Of a DNA stretch of 64,000 bases, positions 26,865-37,840 are shown piece by piece. The DNA is taken from contig NZ_FSRS01000001.1 of NCBI RefSeq assembly GCF_900142935.1, positions 2,490,001-2,554,000 of the forward strand, given 5' to 3'. The position numbers were made by a program, and so were the translations under genes. How positions within the stretch are numbered: the stretch's first letter is position 1; every line of letters begins with the position of its first letter. The DNA is from Rhodovulum sp. ES.010 (GTDB lineage: Bacteria; Pseudomonadota; Alphaproteobacteria; Rhodobacterales; Rhodobacteraceae). The notes below the pieces were generated by a model. It was not told the DNA's origin and searched no databases. It saw only the letters and a list, made by a program, of their open reading frames with translations.

Positions 26865-28211
26865 ATGTCCGACCAGATCGAGTCCCTCACCCATGCGCTG
26901 CTGGACGCCGCCCGCAAGGCCGGCGCAGAGGCGGCCGATGCGCTGGCGGTTTCGGAAACCGCGCTCGGCATCGACATGCGCGGCGGCGCGCTGGAGCAGG
27001 CGGAGCGGGCCGAGTCGGTCGAACTGGGCCTGCGGGTGATGGTCGGGCCGCGGCAGGCCTGCGTGTCCGCCTCGGACACCCGGCCCGAGACGCTGGCCGA
27101 GATGGCCGCCCGCGCCGTCGCCATGGCCCGAGAGGCGCCCGAGGACCCGACCGTGGGCCTCGCCGGACTCGACGAGGTCGCCCGCGATCCCGACATCGCT
27201 GCGCTCGAACTGGCCGATCCCGCACCCGAGCCCGACCCCGCCGCGCTGGAGGAGGACGCCCGCCGGGCCGAGGCCGCGGCCGCCGCCGTCCGGGGTGTTT
27301 CGCAGGTCGATGTGGCCAGCGCGGGCTACGAACGGCGCCGGACCCATCTGGCCGCGACCAACGGCTTCTCGGGCGGCTACACGCGCACCCGGCGGTCGCT
27401 GTCCTGCGTGGCGATCAGCGGCACGGGCACGGACATGGAACGCGACTGGAACGCCGAGTCGCGCACCTTCCAGACCGACCTGCCCGACGCGGCGGAGATC
27501 GGCCGCATCGCCGGCGAACGCACGGTCGCCCGCGCCGGGGCGCGCCGCCCGAAGACCGGCGCCTACCCCGTGCTCTACGACGAGCGCATCGCCGGGTCGC
27601 TGATCGGGCACCTGCTCTCTGCGGTCAACGGCACCGCGATCGTGCGCGGCGCGTCCTGGGCGCGGGACCTGATGGGACAGGCGGTGCTGCCCGCAGGCCT
27701 GTCGCTGATCGAGGAGCCGCACCGCCCGCGCATCCTCGGCTCGCGTCCCTTCGATGCCGAGGGGCTGCCCACATCACGGCGCGCGCTTGTCGAGGACGGC
27801 CTGCTGGCGGGCTGGATTCTCGACCTCGGCACCGCGCGCAAGCTGGGGCTGCACAGCTCCGCGAACGCCAATCGCGGCCTCACCGCACCGCCCGCACCGG
27901 CCGCCGGCAACGTCACGCTGACCCCCGGCGACAAGAGCCGGGACGCGCTGCTCGCCGAGATGGGGACGGGGCTCTTGGTCACCTCGATGATCGGCAGCAC
28001 GATCAACCCTACAACGGGGGACTATTCCCGCGGCGCCTCCGGCTTCTGGGTCGAGAACGGCGAGATCGCCTATCCGGTCAACGAATGCACCGTGGCCGGC
28101 AGCCTGCCCGAGATGCTGCGCCGGATCGTGCCGGCCAACGACGCGCGCCATCACCTGTCGCGGCGCGTGCCGAGCCTTCTGGTCGAAGGGCTGACGCTTG
28201 CCGGCGAATGA
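26865..28211 (+). CDS. pmbA: TldE/PmbA-type metallopeptidase partner
   Basis: This 448-residue protein belongs to the TldD/PmbA family, which forms a cytoplasmic heterodimeric protease that clips modified peptides in microcin maturation and antitoxin turnover. It lacks the HExxxH zinc motif of TldD, as expected for the TldE/PmbA subunit. Family landmarks are DMRGGALEQAERAESVELGL early, TGAYPVLYDERIAGSLIGHL and the C-terminal SMIGSTINPTTGDYSRGASG. No tldD is in the window. The 3' end overlaps the cysQ start. Confidence 0.92.
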   Translation: MSDQIESLTHALLDAARKAGAEAADALAVSETALGIDMRGGALEQAERAESVELGLRVMVGPRQACVSASDTRPETLAEMAARAVAMAREAPEDPTVGLAGLDEVARDPDIAALELADPAPEPDPAALEEDARRAEAAAAAVRGVSQVDVASAGYERRRTHLAATNGFSGGYTRTRRSLSCVAISGTGTDMERDWNAESRTFQTDLPDAAEIGRIAGERTVARAGARRPKTGAYPVLYDERIAGSLIGHLLSAVNGTAIVRGASWARDLMGQAVLPAGLSLIEEPHRPRILGSRPFDAEGLPTSRRALVEDGLLAGWILDLGTARKLGLHSSANANRGLTAPPAPAAGNVTLTPGDKSRDALLAEMGTGLLVTSMIGSTINPTTGDYSRGASGFWVENGEIAYPVNECTVAGSLPEMLRRIVPANDARHHLSRRVPSLLVEGLTLAGE

Positions 28212-28971
28212 CCTTGCGCTGCTGACCGAGGCGGCGCAGGCGGCCGGGGAGATCGCCGAACGCTACTGGCGCCGGGACCCGCGACGCTGGGACAAGCCGG
28301 GCCACCAGGGCCCGGTGACCGAGGCCGACCTGGAAATCGACGCGATGCTGCGCGACCGCCTGACCGCGGCGCGCCCGGCCTATGGCTGGTTGTCGGAGGA
28401 GACCGAGGACGACCCCGCGCGTCTGACCGCCGAGCGGCTCTTCGTGGTCGACCCGATCGACGGCACCCGGGCCTTCCTCGACGGCGACACGACCTTCGCC
28501 CACGCACTCGCCGTGGCCGAGGCCGGACGGGTGATCGCCGCAGTCGTCTACCTGCCGATGCACGGCAAGCTCTACGCGGCGCAGGCCGGGGCCGGCGCGC
28601 GGCTGAACGGCGCCCCGATCCGGGCGAGCGAACGGGCAAGGCTCGAGGGGGCCGCTGTTCTGACGGCGCGCCCCGCGCTCGAACCCCGGCACTGGGCCGG
28701 CCCCCCTCCACGGGTGCAGCGGGCGCTGCGGGCCTCGCTCGCCTATCGGCTGTGCCTCGTGGCCGAGGGGCGCTATGACGCGATGCTGACCCTGCGAGAG
28801 ACTTGGCACTGGGACAGCGCGGCGGGCAGCCTGATCGCCGCCGAGGCCGGGGCTGCGGTGACCGACACGGCCGGTCGCGGGCTGAAGTTCAACACACCCG
28901 TTCCGGCCTCGACCGGGGTGATCGCGGCGCCCCCGGACGTTCATTCCGAGGTGATCGCGCGGCTGGCCTGA
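28198..28971 (+). CDS. cysQ: 3'(2'),5'-bisphosphate nucleotidase / inositol-phosphatase family
   Basis: This 257-residue Mg2+/Li+-sensitive phosphatase of the IMPase superfamily probably removes the 3'-phosphate from PAP or PAPS in sulfur metabolism; an inositol-phosphatase role is possible. The metal motifs are clear: LSEETEDD, FVVDPIDGTRAFLDGD and the C-terminal WHWDSAAGSLIAAEAGA. The start must be the TTG at 28198: an in-frame TGA lies two codons upstream, GAAGGG is at a good distance, and no ATG occurs before the domain. It overlaps pmbA by 14 bp. Confidence 0.88.
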   Translation: MPANDLALLTEAAQAAGEIAERYWRRDPRRWDKPGHQGPVTEADLEIDAMLRDRLTAARPAYGWLSEETEDDPARLTAERLFVVDPIDGTRAFLDGDTTFAHALAVAEAGRVIAAVVYLPMHGKLYAAQAGAGARLNGAPIRASERARLEGAAVLTARPALEPRHWAGPPPRVQRALRASLAYRLCLVAEGRYDAMLTLRETWHWDSAAGSLIAAEAGAAVTDTAGRGLKFNTPVPASTGVIAAPPDVHSEVIARLA

Positions 28972-29052
28972 CCCGCCGCCACGCCCTTTCCCCCCGGCCG
29001 GGCATGCTCTAGTGTGGCGGCCGGATTCAAGGGGACAACCGGGAGAAAGCCG

Positions 29053-29298
29053 ATGACCCAGCGCCTGCATCTCGTCTTCGGGGGCGAGCTGGTCGACCCG
29101 AGCCGCAACGTCTTCCGGAACGTGGACGACATCCACATCGTCGGCATGTATCCGGACTACAAAAGCGCCTACGAAGCCTGGAAGGCCGAGGCCCAGCGCA
29201 CCGTGGACAACGCGCATATGCGCTACTTCATCGCGCATCTGCACCGCCTGCGCGACGAGGAGGCCGAGGCCGGCCCGACCGAGGAACTGGGCGACTGA
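29053..29298 (+). CDS. DUF4170 small protein
   Basis: This 81-residue soluble protein matches DUF4170 (LHLVFGGELVDP, then FRNVDDIHIVGMYPDYKSAY and HMRYFIAHLHRL). It is conserved in Alphaproteobacteria, usually beside Kdo and lipid A genes as here, and has no known function. The ATG at 29053 follows GGGAGAAAG; an earlier in-frame start at 29014 has no ribosome site. It lies 11 bp before waaA in the same operon. Confidence 0.9.
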   Translation: MTQRLHLVFGGELVDPSRNVFRNVDDIHIVGMYPDYKSAYEAWKAEAQRTVDNAHMRYFIAHLHRLRDEEAEAGPTEELGD

Positions 29299-29309
29299 CC
29301 GGAGCCGCA

Positions 29310-30482
29310 ATGGCCCGACACCCCGACTCCACGCGCCCCGACGGGCAGCCCCCCACCGTTTGGCTCCACGCGCCGCCGCCGCAGGACCGCGCGGCCGCGG
29401 CCGAGTTGCTGCGCGTTCTCCACGCAGAGCGCCCGGCGCTGCGGTTCGTCGTGACCGGACCGGGCGAGACCGGCGCCTGGCTGGCGACCCGGCCGCAGAT
29501 GCCGCCGGTCGAGCTTGCGCCCGCGCCGCGCGACAACGCCCGCGCAACCGGCGACTTCCTGGCCAAGTGGCGACCCGATATCGCGGTGTTCTATCCCGAG
29601 ACCTTGCCGGCCGGCCACGCGAGCCACGCGCATGCGCGCGGCACCGCGCTCTTCCTGATCGCCCGGGACCTGCCGGACTCCTGGCGCAACCGCTGGCGCC
29701 TGGGCTCCGGGTTCAACCGGCGGCTCTTGCGCCGGTTCGACCGGGTGTTTGCCCAAAGCCGCCAGAGCGCCGCGCATCTGCAAGTCCTGGGCGTCGCGCC
29801 CGGGCAGCTCAGCCCGTGCGGGCCGCTGTCCGAAGGCAGCGCGGTGCTCGGCTGCAGCGAGGCCGAGCGCGAGGCGCTGGCCCGGCTCATGGGCGGACGG
29901 CCGGCATGGCTCGCCGCCTGCACCGAGCCGGCGGAAGACAGGGTCGCGGTCGCCGCCCACGCCTCTGCGCTGCGCCAGGCGCACCGGCTGTTGCTGATCC
30001 TCGCCCCGGACGACCCCGCCCGCGGCCCCAAGCTCGCCCGGCGGCTCATGGACGAGGGCTGGGCGGTCGCGCTGCGCTCGGATGACGAGGAACCCGAGCC
30101 CGAAACCCAGATCTACGTGGCCGATACCGAGGGCGAACTGGGCCTTTGGCTGCGTCTGGCCCCGGTCAGCTTCATCGGCGGCACGCTGGCCAGCGACGCG
30201 GGGCCAGACCCCTACCATGCCGCCGCGCTCGGCTCGGCGATCCTGCACGGCCCGGCGACGGGGGCGCATCCGACGCATTACCGCTGGCTCGCCGCGGCGA
30301 AAGCCACACGGCTCGTCCGGGGAACGCAGGGGATGACCGAGGTCGTGATGGACCTGATGTCCCCCGACCGCGCAGCAGAGCTCGCCCGCGCGGCCTGGGA
30401 AGTCTCGACCGAGGGCACCACGGCCACCGACCGGGTGACGACCCGGATGCTGGAGGCGCTCGACCTCGCGGAGGCGGGCTGA
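29310..30482 (+). CDS. waaA: Kdo transferase (3-deoxy-D-manno-octulosonic-acid transferase)
   Basis: This 390-residue GT30 glycosyltransferase adds Kdo to lipid IVA at the inner membrane. The family segments include [10 protein letters not shown] (catalytic Glu region), [16 protein letters not shown], the [15 protein letters not shown]ossmann edge and the C-terminal [17 protein letters not shown] donor site. The usual N-terminal membrane anchor is missing, and the protein begins with a hydrophilic leader, so attachment may be peripheral. GGAG precedes the ATG. Its TGA overlaps the lpxK ATG (TGATG). Confidence 0.92.
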   Translation: MARHPDSTRPDGQPPTVWLHAPPPQDRAAAAELLRVLHAERPALRFVVTGPGETGAWLATRPQMPPVELAPAPRDNARATGDFLAKWRPDIAVFYPETLPAGHASHAHARGTALFLIARDLPDSWRNRWRLGSGFNRRLLRRFDRVFAQSRQSAAHLQVLGVAPGQLSPCGPLSEGSAVLGCSEAEREALARLMGGRPAWLAACTEPAEDRVAVAAHASALRQAHRLLLILAPDDPARGPKLARRLMDEGWAVALRSDDEEPEPETQIYVADTEGELGLWLRLAPVSFIGGTLASDAGPDPYHAAALGSAILHGPATGAHPTHYRWLAAAKATRLVRGTQGMTEVVMDLMSPDRAAELARAAWEVSTEGTTATDRVTTRMLEALDLAEAG

Positions 30483-31483
30483 TGCGGCCACCTCGATTCT
30501 GGCATGCCCCGCCCGACCGGCCGGGGCTCGCTGCGCGCCTCCTGACGCCGCTGGGCGCGCTTTACGCAAGCGGCACGGCACGACGGCTGACCCGCGGCAC
30601 GCCCGAGCGCTTGGGCGTGCCGGTGATCTGCGTCGGCAACATCAACGCCGGGGGGACCGGCAAGACGCCAACCGTGATCGCCCTCGCCCAGCGGCTCTCG
30701 GCGCGGGGAGTGGCCGCCCATGTCGTCAGCCGCGGCTATGGCGGCCATCTCGAAGGGCCCGTCCGGGTCGACGAGCGCCGCCATTCCGCCGCCGAGACAG
30801 GCGACGAGCCGCTCCTCCTTTCGGCCTTCGTGCCGACCTGGGTGGCCCGCGACCGGGCGGCCGGCGCCTGCGCGGCGGTGGCGGCGGGCGCGGGTGCCAT
30901 CCTGCTCGACGACGGCTTTCAGAACCCCGCGCTCGCCAAGGACCTGTCGATTGTGGTGGTCGACGCCGTGAAAGGGTTCGGCAACGGTCGGGTCATTCCC
31001 GCCGGTCCGCTGCGCGAACCGCTGCCGGCCGGCCTGTCCCGGGCCGATCTGGTATTGTCCATCGGCCCCGCCACCGCCCAACGCCATTTCGCCGCCACCT
31101 GGGGCCCCGCGATCGCCGTGCCCCGCATCGGCGGCACGCTGAAGCCTCCGGAAACCGGGATGGACTGGGCCGGCATGCCGGTGCTCGCCTTCGCGGGAAT
31201 CGGCCACCCCGAAAAGTTCTTCGCCACGGTCGAGGGGCTTGGCGCGCGGCTCATGCGGGCAGAGGCGCTGGAGGACCACCAGCCGCTGACACCCGCCCTG
31301 ATGGCCCGGCTCGAAAACGAGGCAAAGCTCCTCGGCGCCCAGCTTGTGACCACCGAAAAGGACGCGGTGCGCCTGCCCGCAAGCTTTCGGCAAAAGGTGC
31401 TGACCCTGCCGGTGCGGCTGGAACTCGACGATTGGGCCGAAATAGAGACTGCGTTCGACCGGCTCGGGCTCAGCGCTGCCTGA
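30482..31483 (+). CDS. lpxK: Tetraacyldisaccharide 4'-kinase
   Basis: This 333-residue ATP-dependent kinase phosphorylates the 4' position of the lipid A precursor. The P-loop is [11 protein letters not shown] (residues 52-62), and the DDGFQNPAL segment is the Walker B-like region. The C-terminal [10 protein letters not shown] is typical. It is translationally coupled to waaA by TGATG, so Kdo transfer and 4'-phosphorylation are produced together. Its last 14 bases overlap the convergent CoA-transferase gene. Confidence 0.95.
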   Translation: MRPPRFWHAPPDRPGLAARLLTPLGALYASGTARRLTRGTPERLGVPVICVGNINAGGTGKTPTVIALAQRLSARGVAAHVVSRGYGGHLEGPVRVDERRHSAAETGDEPLLLSAFVPTWVARDRAAGACAAVAAGAGAILLDDGFQNPALAKDLSIVVVDAVKGFGNGRVIPAGPLREPLPAGLSRADLVLSIGPATAQRHFAATWGPAIAVPRIGGTLKPPETGMDWAGMPVLAFAGIGHPEKFFATVEGLGARLMRAEALEDHQPLTPALMARLENEAKLLGAQLVTTEKDAVRLPASFRQKVLTLPVRLELDDWAEIETAFDRLGLSAA

Positions 31484-32612
31484 GCGCGGCGCGGATCGCG
31501 TCGCCATGCTCGTCGAGCTTCGGCGCGGCATGGTCGAGGGAAAGCTCCGCGTCCGAGAACACGATGGGCGTGCGCACTCCCGGCACCCCGTCGCGCCTGG
31601 CCACCATCGCGCGATGCACGATCTGCGGGTCGGCAAAGACCTCGTCGAGCCTGTTGATCGGCCCCGCGGGCACCCCTTGGGCTTCACAGGCGGCCAGCAG
31701 ATCAGCCTTGGCGAAACCGCGCGTCGCCGCGGTCAGCCGGTCGGTCAGCGCGGCGCGGTTCTCCACCCGGTCCGCATTGGTGGCAAAGCATGCCTCCCCG
31801 GCGAGGTCCGGCAGCCCCAGAAGCCCGCAGAGCCGCGCAAACTGCGCGTCATTGCCGACGGCGATGATGACGTGCCCGTCGGCGCAGTCGAACACCTGGT
31901 AGGGCGCGAGGTTGGGATGCGCGTTGCCCATCCGGGACGGTGCCGTCCCGGTGGCAAGGTAGTTCATCGCCTGGTTCGCCGTGATCGCGGTGGCCACGTC
32001 GAACAACGCCATGTCGATCTGCTGCCCCTTGCCCGTGGTCTGACGCTGGTGCAGCGCGGCCAGGATCGCCGTCGCGGCATAGACGCCGGTGAAGACGTCG
32101 GTCACGGCGACCCCCACCTTCTGGGGCTGGCCGTCAGGCGCCCCGGTGATCGACATCAGGCCCGACATGCCCTGGATGATGAAGTCGTACCCCGCCCGGT
32201 GGGCATAGGGGCCGTCCTGTCCGAACCCGGTGATCGAACAGTAGATCAGCCGCGGATTGAGCCGGGACAGAGACGCATAGTCGAGCCCGTACTTCGCCAG
32301 CCCACCAACCTTGAAATTCTCGATGACGACATCGGCCCCGGCCACCAGATCGCGGACCAGCGCCTGCCCGTCCGCGTCGCGGAAGTCGCATGTGACGGAC
32401 TCCTTGCCGCGGTTGCAGGCATGGAAATAGGCGGCCGAGCCGTCCCCGTCGCGGCTGACGAAAGGCGGCCCCCAGCGGCGCGTGTCGTCGCCGTCGGGCG
32501 ATTCCACCTTGACCACGTCGGCGCCGAGATCGGCCAGCACCTGGCCCGCCCAGGGGCCGGCCAGGATGCGCGCGAGTTCTACGACCCGAAGGCCGGAAAG
32601 CGGGGCTGTCAT
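31470..32612 (-). CDS. CaiB/BaiF class III CoA-transferase
   Basis: This 380-residue enzyme moves CoA between carboxylic acids through an aspartyl intermediate. The N-terminal [16 protein letters not shown] and [19 protein letters not shown] are typical, and the likely catalytic residue is Asp172 in [14 protein letters not shown]. Substrates (formyl, oxalyl, carnitinyl, aromatic and others) cannot be told. The start is the ATG at 32612, 4 bp after the DsbA-like gene stop. The two genes lie on the same strand and may be cotranscribed, though their functions are not obviously linked. Confidence 0.92.
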   Translation of the reverse strand: MTAPLSGLRVVELARILAGPWAGQVLADLGADVVKVESPDGDDTRRWGPPFVSRDGDGSAAYFHACNRGKESVTCDFRDADGQALVRDLVAGADVVIENFKVGGLAKYGLDYASLSRLNPRLIYCSITGFGQDGPYAHRAGYDFIIQGMSGLMSITGAPDGQPQKVGVAVTDVFTGVYAATAILAALHQRQTTGKGQQIDMALFDVATAITANQAMNYLATGTAPSRMGNAHPNLAPYQVFDCADGHVIIAVGNDAQFARLCGLLGLPDLAGEACFATNADRVENRAALTDRLTAATRGFAKADLLAACEAQGVPAGPINRLDEVFADPQIVHRAMVARRDGVPGVRTPIVFSDAELSLDHAAPKLDEHGDAIRAALRQR

Positions 32613-32616
32613 TGCG

Positions 32617-33285
32617 CTAGCCGGCGAGCTTTTCGTCGAGAATGTCCTTGAGCTGGCGGTAGCGCATGTTCTTGTAGAGTTCGCCGTCGATCCGCAGCGT
32701 GGGTGTGGCGTTCACCCCGGCCTCGGACGTGACCCGCTCGGAATAGTCGCGCAGGGCCGTCGCAAGGTCCGCATCGCTCAGGCAGTCTTCCAGCTGGGAC
32801 TCCGACAACCCGGCGGTGCGGCCGATACGGCGCAGATTCTCGGCCGTCTGGGCGGCGTCCTTCGGATCGATCCAGTCCTTCTGCTTTTCGTAGAGCATCG
32901 AGACCACCCCGAAGAACCGCGTCTCGCCGCCGCACCGCGCCAGCATCCCCGCCCAGATCGCATACGGGTCCCAATAGACCTCGCGATAGATGAAATAGAC
33001 CTTGCCGGTGTCGACATACTCGGATTTCAGCCGCTTGAAGACCTCGTCGTGGAAGGTCCCGCAATGGCCGCAGGTGAAGGAGGCGAACTCCTCCACCGTG
33101 ACCGGCGCGTCGGGATCGCCCAGCGCATAGGGCTCGATCTCGGGCAACGCGTCCGACGCAGCCTGCTGCGCCTGCGCGGCGCCGGGCGGGGTGAGACCGG
33201 GCGCCTGCGGGGCGGCGGTAAGCCAGAGCCCGCCCAGCGCGGCAAGCGCCGCGAGGCCGAGCGAAAGCGAAATCATGCGGAACAT
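32617..33285 (-). CDS. DsbA-family thiol-disulfide protein, periplasmic
   Basis: This 222-residue protein has an N-terminal hydrophobic segment (ISLSLGLAALAALGGLWLTA), a Pro/Ala-rich linker, and a DsbA/DsbG-like thioredoxin domain with the active site FTCGHCGTFH and the cis-Pro loop VNATPTLRIDG. It should form or isomerise disulfides in the periplasm. The ATG at 33285 follows GGGAGA; an upstream in-frame start at 33342 is less likely. It lies 13 bp downstream of the DUF721 gene, an arrangement I recall from other Rhodobacterales. Confidence 0.92.
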   Translation of the reverse strand: MFRMISLSLGLAALAALGGLWLTAAPQAPGLTPPGAAQAQQAASDALPEIEPYALGDPDAPVTVEEFASFTCGHCGTFHDEVFKRLKSEYVDTGKVYFIYREVYWDPYAIWAGMLARCGGETRFFGVVSMLYEKQKDWIDPKDAAQTAENLRRIGRTAGLSESQLEDCLSDADLATALRDYSERVTSEAGVNATPTLRIDGELYKNMRYRQLKDILDEKLAG

Positions 33286-33298
33286 CGGACGGGTCTCC

Positions 33299-33817
33299 CT
33301 ATCGTTTGGGGCGGGATAGGACGTTTCGGCCCAGGGCTTCAAGGGCGGCGCGCAGATCGCCGTCCCGTACCTCGCCGGACAGTGCAGCGGCCTTGCGGTC
33401 GCGCTGGGGGTCCGGGGCGGGCGCAGCGGGCGGGGGCGCAGGGGCGAACCGGGCCTGGCCCTCGGAAAACCCCGTGGGCGCGGTCTGCGTCAGGCGGATG
33501 CGCGAGATCGCCGAATACCCGTAGCAGGCGTTCACCTTCTCGCGAATCGTGTCCTTCTGCATCTCCAGCATCGGCGCGTTCGCCCCCGTAGTCAGCAGTG
33601 TCAGCGTCGCGCCAAAACCCTCGCGGCCATATTTCACCTCGACCGGCCGGGCGATGCGGGCGACATCCTCGCCCACGATCTCGGCCCAATGGGTCAGGAG
33701 GCGCGCAACCGCGAAGCCGCGCTTCTCGCCCGCCCGCCGGATGCGCGGCGCCAGCAGCTTCGAGGTCCGCTCGAACCCCCGCATGCGCCGCGTCGGGCCG
33801 TTCGTCGCCTGGGCCAT
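33299..33817 (-). CDS. DUF721 (DciA-like) protein
   Basis: This predicted 172-residue protein has the DUF721 core (FAVARLLTHWAEIVGEDVAR, then LTLLTTGANAPMLEMQKD). This family includes DciA, the loader or helper of the replicative helicase in bacteria lacking DnaC, and a role in replication or repair fits its divergent neighbour mutY. The C-terminal third is Ala/Pro-rich and probably disordered. Two starts are possible; the ATG at 33817 has AAGGGA at a normal distance, the one at 33826 does not. Confidence 0.87.
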   Translation of the reverse strand: MAQATNGPTRRMRGFERTSKLLAPRIRRAGEKRGFAVARLLTHWAEIVGEDVARIARPVEVKYGREGFGATLTLLTTGANAPMLEMQKDTIREKVNACYGYSAISRIRLTQTAPTGFSEGQARFAPAPPPAAPAPDPQRDRKAAALSGEVRDGDLRAALEALGRNVLSRPKR

Positions 33818-33901
33818 CCTGTCCATTCCCTTGCCTCGGCGCTAACTTACGCGGCAGGACGGCGGCCAGCCAGAGAAATGACCGGAGCGGGAGCATAAAG
33901 A

Positions 33902-34960
33902 TTGCGTGACGACGAAATGAGCCGAACGCTGCTCGCCTGGTATGACGTCCATGCGCGCGACTTGCCCTGGCGCGTGGGGCCGGCGGATCGCGCCGCCGGG
34001 ATCGTCCCCGACCCGTATGCGGTCTGGCTCTCGGAGGTGATGCTCCAGCAAACCACCGTGGCGGCGGTGCGGGACTATTTTCACCGATTCACGGCGCGCT
34101 GGCCGACCGTGGGCGACCTCGCAGCGGCAGCCGATGACGAAGTCATGGGCGAATGGGCGGGGCTCGGCTATTACGCGCGGGCCCGCAACCTTTTGAAATG
34201 CGCGCGCGAGGTGGCGGGCGCCCATGGCGGCCGCTTCCCCGACACGCGCCCGGCACTGCAGGCGCTGCCCGGCATCGGCCCCTACACGGCCGCCGCGATC
34301 GCGGCGATCGCCTTCGACCGGCCCGAAACGGTGGTGGATGGCAACGTGGAACGCGTCATGGCGCGGCTCTTCGCCGTCGAAACGCCGCTTCCCGCCGCCA
34401 AGCCCGACCTCACGGGCCTCGCCGCCCGGCTGACCCCGGCGCGGCGGCCGGGCGACCACGCCCAGGCGGTGATGGACCTGGGCGCCACGATCTGCACGCC
34501 CAAAAGCCCCGCCTGCGGCCTCTGTCCCCTGATGACCGCCTGTACCGGGCGCGTCCGCGGCCTCGCCGCCGAACTGCCCCGCAAGAGCCCGAAGAAACCC
34601 AAGCCTACGCGGTTCGGAATCGCCTATCTGGGCAGACGCCCTGACGGCGCGTGGCTTCTGGAACGCAGGCCCGACCGCGGGCTTCTGGGCGGCATGCTGG
34701 GCTGGCCCGGCACGGACTGGGCCGAGACCGAACCGCGGCCCGCACCCCCGGCCGAGGCCGACTGGCGCCCGCTCGACGCGGAGGTGCGCCACACCTTCAC
34801 CCATTTCCACCTGCGCCTCGCCCTCCGGGTGGCCGATCTGCCGGCCGACTGCGCCCCGCATCGCGGTCGCTTCGTCGCGCCGGACGCGTTTCGACCCTCG
34901 GACCTGCCGACCGTGATGCGCAAGGCCTTCGACCTCGCCCGGGCCGACCTCCCGACATAG
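33902..34960 (+). CDS. mutY: A/G-specific adenine glycosylase
   Basis: This 352-residue base-excision repair enzyme removes A opposite 8-oxoguanine. It has the EVMLQQTTVAAV helix, the helix-hairpin-helix LPGIGPYTAAAIAAIAF with the catalytic Asp in ETVVDGNVERV, and a complete [4Fe-4S] site C-x6-C-x2-C-x5-C near residue 200. The C-terminal NUDIX-like domain recognises 8-oxoG. The start is either TTG at 33902 (GGGAG eight bases upstream) or ATG at 33917 (MSRTLLAWYD); I prefer the former on ribosome-site grounds only. Confidence 0.95.
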   Translation: MRDDEMSRTLLAWYDVHARDLPWRVGPADRAAGIVPDPYAVWLSEVMLQQTTVAAVRDYFHRFTARWPTVGDLAAAADDEVMGEWAGLGYYARARNLLKCAREVAGAHGGRFPDTRPALQALPGIGPYTAAAIAAIAFDRPETVVDGNVERVMARLFAVETPLPAAKPDLTGLAARLTPARRPGDHAQAVMDLGATICTPKSPACGLCPLMTACTGRVRGLAAELPRKSPKKPKPTRFGIAYLGRRPDGAWLLERRPDRGLLGGMLGWPGTDWAETEPRPAPPAEADWRPLDAEVRHTFTHFHLRLALRVADLPADCAPHRGRFVAPDAFRPSDLPTVMRKAFDLARADLPT

Positions 34961-35048
34961 CAAGCGGCGGTCCGCCCACTTCCTGCTGGTTGTCGCATTC
35001 CGGGCGCGCTGCCCGGCCCGCCTGGCGCCCGACAGGCCGCCCCGCGCC

Positions 35049-35684
35049 TCAGCGGATCAGGACGGGCGCCTCGCCCACATGCGTGCCGTCCTCGGCCGCA
35101 TGCACCAGGAAATGCGCCACGTCGCCCCGCGAGATCAGGCCATTGCGCCAGCTTTCGGGCTCGGCCAATACGTCATAGCTGTGGCTCGCCGGGCGGTTCA
35201 TCAGGATACCGGGGCGCGCGATCGTCCAGTCAAGGTCCGAGGCCTTGATCATCTCTTCCTGGACGTCCTTGTCGGCGTAGGCCCGGCCCAGAAGCGTCTT
35301 GAATGGAATCTTCTCGACCGTGCTAATCTTCGCCTTGCTCTCGCCGGCGCCGAAGCCGGTCACGACCAGCAGGCGCTTGACCCCGGCCGCCGCCATCGCC
35401 GGCAGCAGAACGCGCGTCGCATCCGAGAACAGCGTCGTCTTGCCAAGGCCCTTGAGGGACTTGGGCACGCCAAGCGCGACGATCGCCGCGTCGACGCCCT
35501 TCACCGCCTGCCCGACGGCGGCCGCGTCGGTGGCGTCGCCGGCCACCTTTTCCAGCCGCGGGTCGTCGATCTCGATCTCCTCGGCACTTCGCGCGAAGGC
35601 CCGCACCTCGTGCCCGCGCTCCAGCGCGCAGCGCACGGTTTCCAGTCCGATTCCCTTGCTCGCTCCGATAACCAATAGCCGCAT
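35049..35684 (-). CDS. NAD(P)-binding epimerase-like oxidoreductase
   Basis: This 211-residue single-Rossmann protein is of the atypical SDR (NAD(P)H-binding, SDR_a5) type: VIGASKGIGLETVRCALERG at the N-terminus and LDWTIARPGILMNRP in the second half. It lacks the Tyr-x-x-x-Lys pair of classical SDRs, so it may be a sensor or a quinone/flavin-type reductase. It has no operon partner on its strand; ccrM lies further upstream in the same direction and has its own terminator. The ATG at 35684 is preceded by GGAGGTGA, a strong ribosome site. Confidence 0.85.
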   Translation of the reverse strand: MRLLVIGASKGIGLETVRCALERGHEVRAFARSAEEIEIDDPRLEKVAGDATDAAAVGQAVKGVDAAIVALGVPKSLKGLGKTTLFSDATRVLLPAMAAAGVKRLLVVTGFGAGESKAKISTVEKIPFKTLLGRAYADKDVQEEMIKASDLDWTIARPGILMNRPASHSYDVLAEPESWRNGLISRGDVAHFLVHAAEDGTHVGEAPVLIR

Positions 35685-35802
35685 GGCTCACCTCCTGGTG
35701 GCAGAAAACATCCCGTCAGACATAGCCGTTCGGCCGGGGATTCCGAGGGGGCGCAGGACGGGAACCGCGCCCGGAGGCCGCAGAACGGGAGAAAGACACG
35801 CG

Positions 35803-35832
35803 AAAAAAGCCCCGCCATGGGCATGGCGGGGC
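35803..35832 (-). terminator. Rho-independent terminator of ccrM
   Basis: On the minus strand the 11-bp stem GCCCCGCCATG / CATGGCGGGGC is followed directly by six T. It lies about 55 bases past the ccrM stop. The 120 bases between here and the start of the NAD(P)-binding gene hold that gene's leader and nothing else I recognise. Confidence 0.9.
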
Positions 35833-35885
35833 AAGGTGTGCGCCGCGGCTGGGGGCCGCGGACACAGGCGGTAAGGTGTTGGGGG

Positions 35886-37088
<1,203 letters not shown>

Positions 37089-37090
<2 letters not shown>

Positions 37091-37727
37091 AGCCACTTAC
37101 AGTTTTGGCTTGATACAAGATATTGTGCACCGGCGCGAAGGAACGCCTATGGTGTGGGCTGACCCCAATATCTCGGAGCGCCCGGCGATGCGCCTTGGTT
37201 GGGTATCCGGCATTCGTCTCCCAGCCGTAGCCCGGGAAGTGTTGCGCAAGCTCCACCATGAGCGCGTCACGCGCCACCTTGGCCACGATCGAGGCCGCCG
37301 CGATCGACAGGCACAGTCCGTCCCCGCCCACCACGGCCAGACCCGGACATGGCAGGTCCTCGGGCAGCAGGTTGCCGTCGACCAGCGCGAAATCGGCCGG
37401 CCGGGGCAGGCCGCCCAGCGCCCGGCACATCGCCAGGTGACTGGCGCGCAGGATGTTCAGCCGGTCGATCTCCTCGACGCTGGCATGGGCGATGGAAACC
37501 TCGGCCGCGGCATGGAGCGCGTCCGCCAGCGCCCTGCGGCGGGCGGCTGTCAGGCGCTTGGAATCGGCCAGCCCCTCGGGGATCGCCGAGATGTCGAGCC
37601 GCACCGCCGCCGCCGTCACCGGCCCCGCGAGCGGCCCCCTGCCCACCTCGTCGACGCCCACGATTACCCGCGCTCCGGCGGCGCGGGCCTGCTCTTCAAG
37701 CGCGAAATCGGCGGCGGGACGCGGCAT
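37089..37727 (-). CDS. rnhB: Ribonuclease HII
   Basis: This 212-residue enzyme removes ribonucleotides from DNA. The active-site start is [17 protein letters not shown], with the Asp-Glu pair at residues 26-27; the later acidic residues lie in FALVDGN and in the VAKVARD helix. The C-terminal [19 protein letters not shown] motif, with the Tyr-Gly recognition loop, is complete. I place the start at the ATG at 37727 by homology; its ribosome site is poor. It is probably transcribed toward ccrM. Confidence 0.94.
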
Positions 37728-37840
37728 GGGCCAAGACAAGCGCCATTCGCGCCCGGCCTCAAGCGAAAACGGGCGCAGGGTGCGCGCCCCTCCGCCCGTC
37801 GCGCGGGGAACCATCCGCCCCGCGCCCTGCTCACCGGCAC

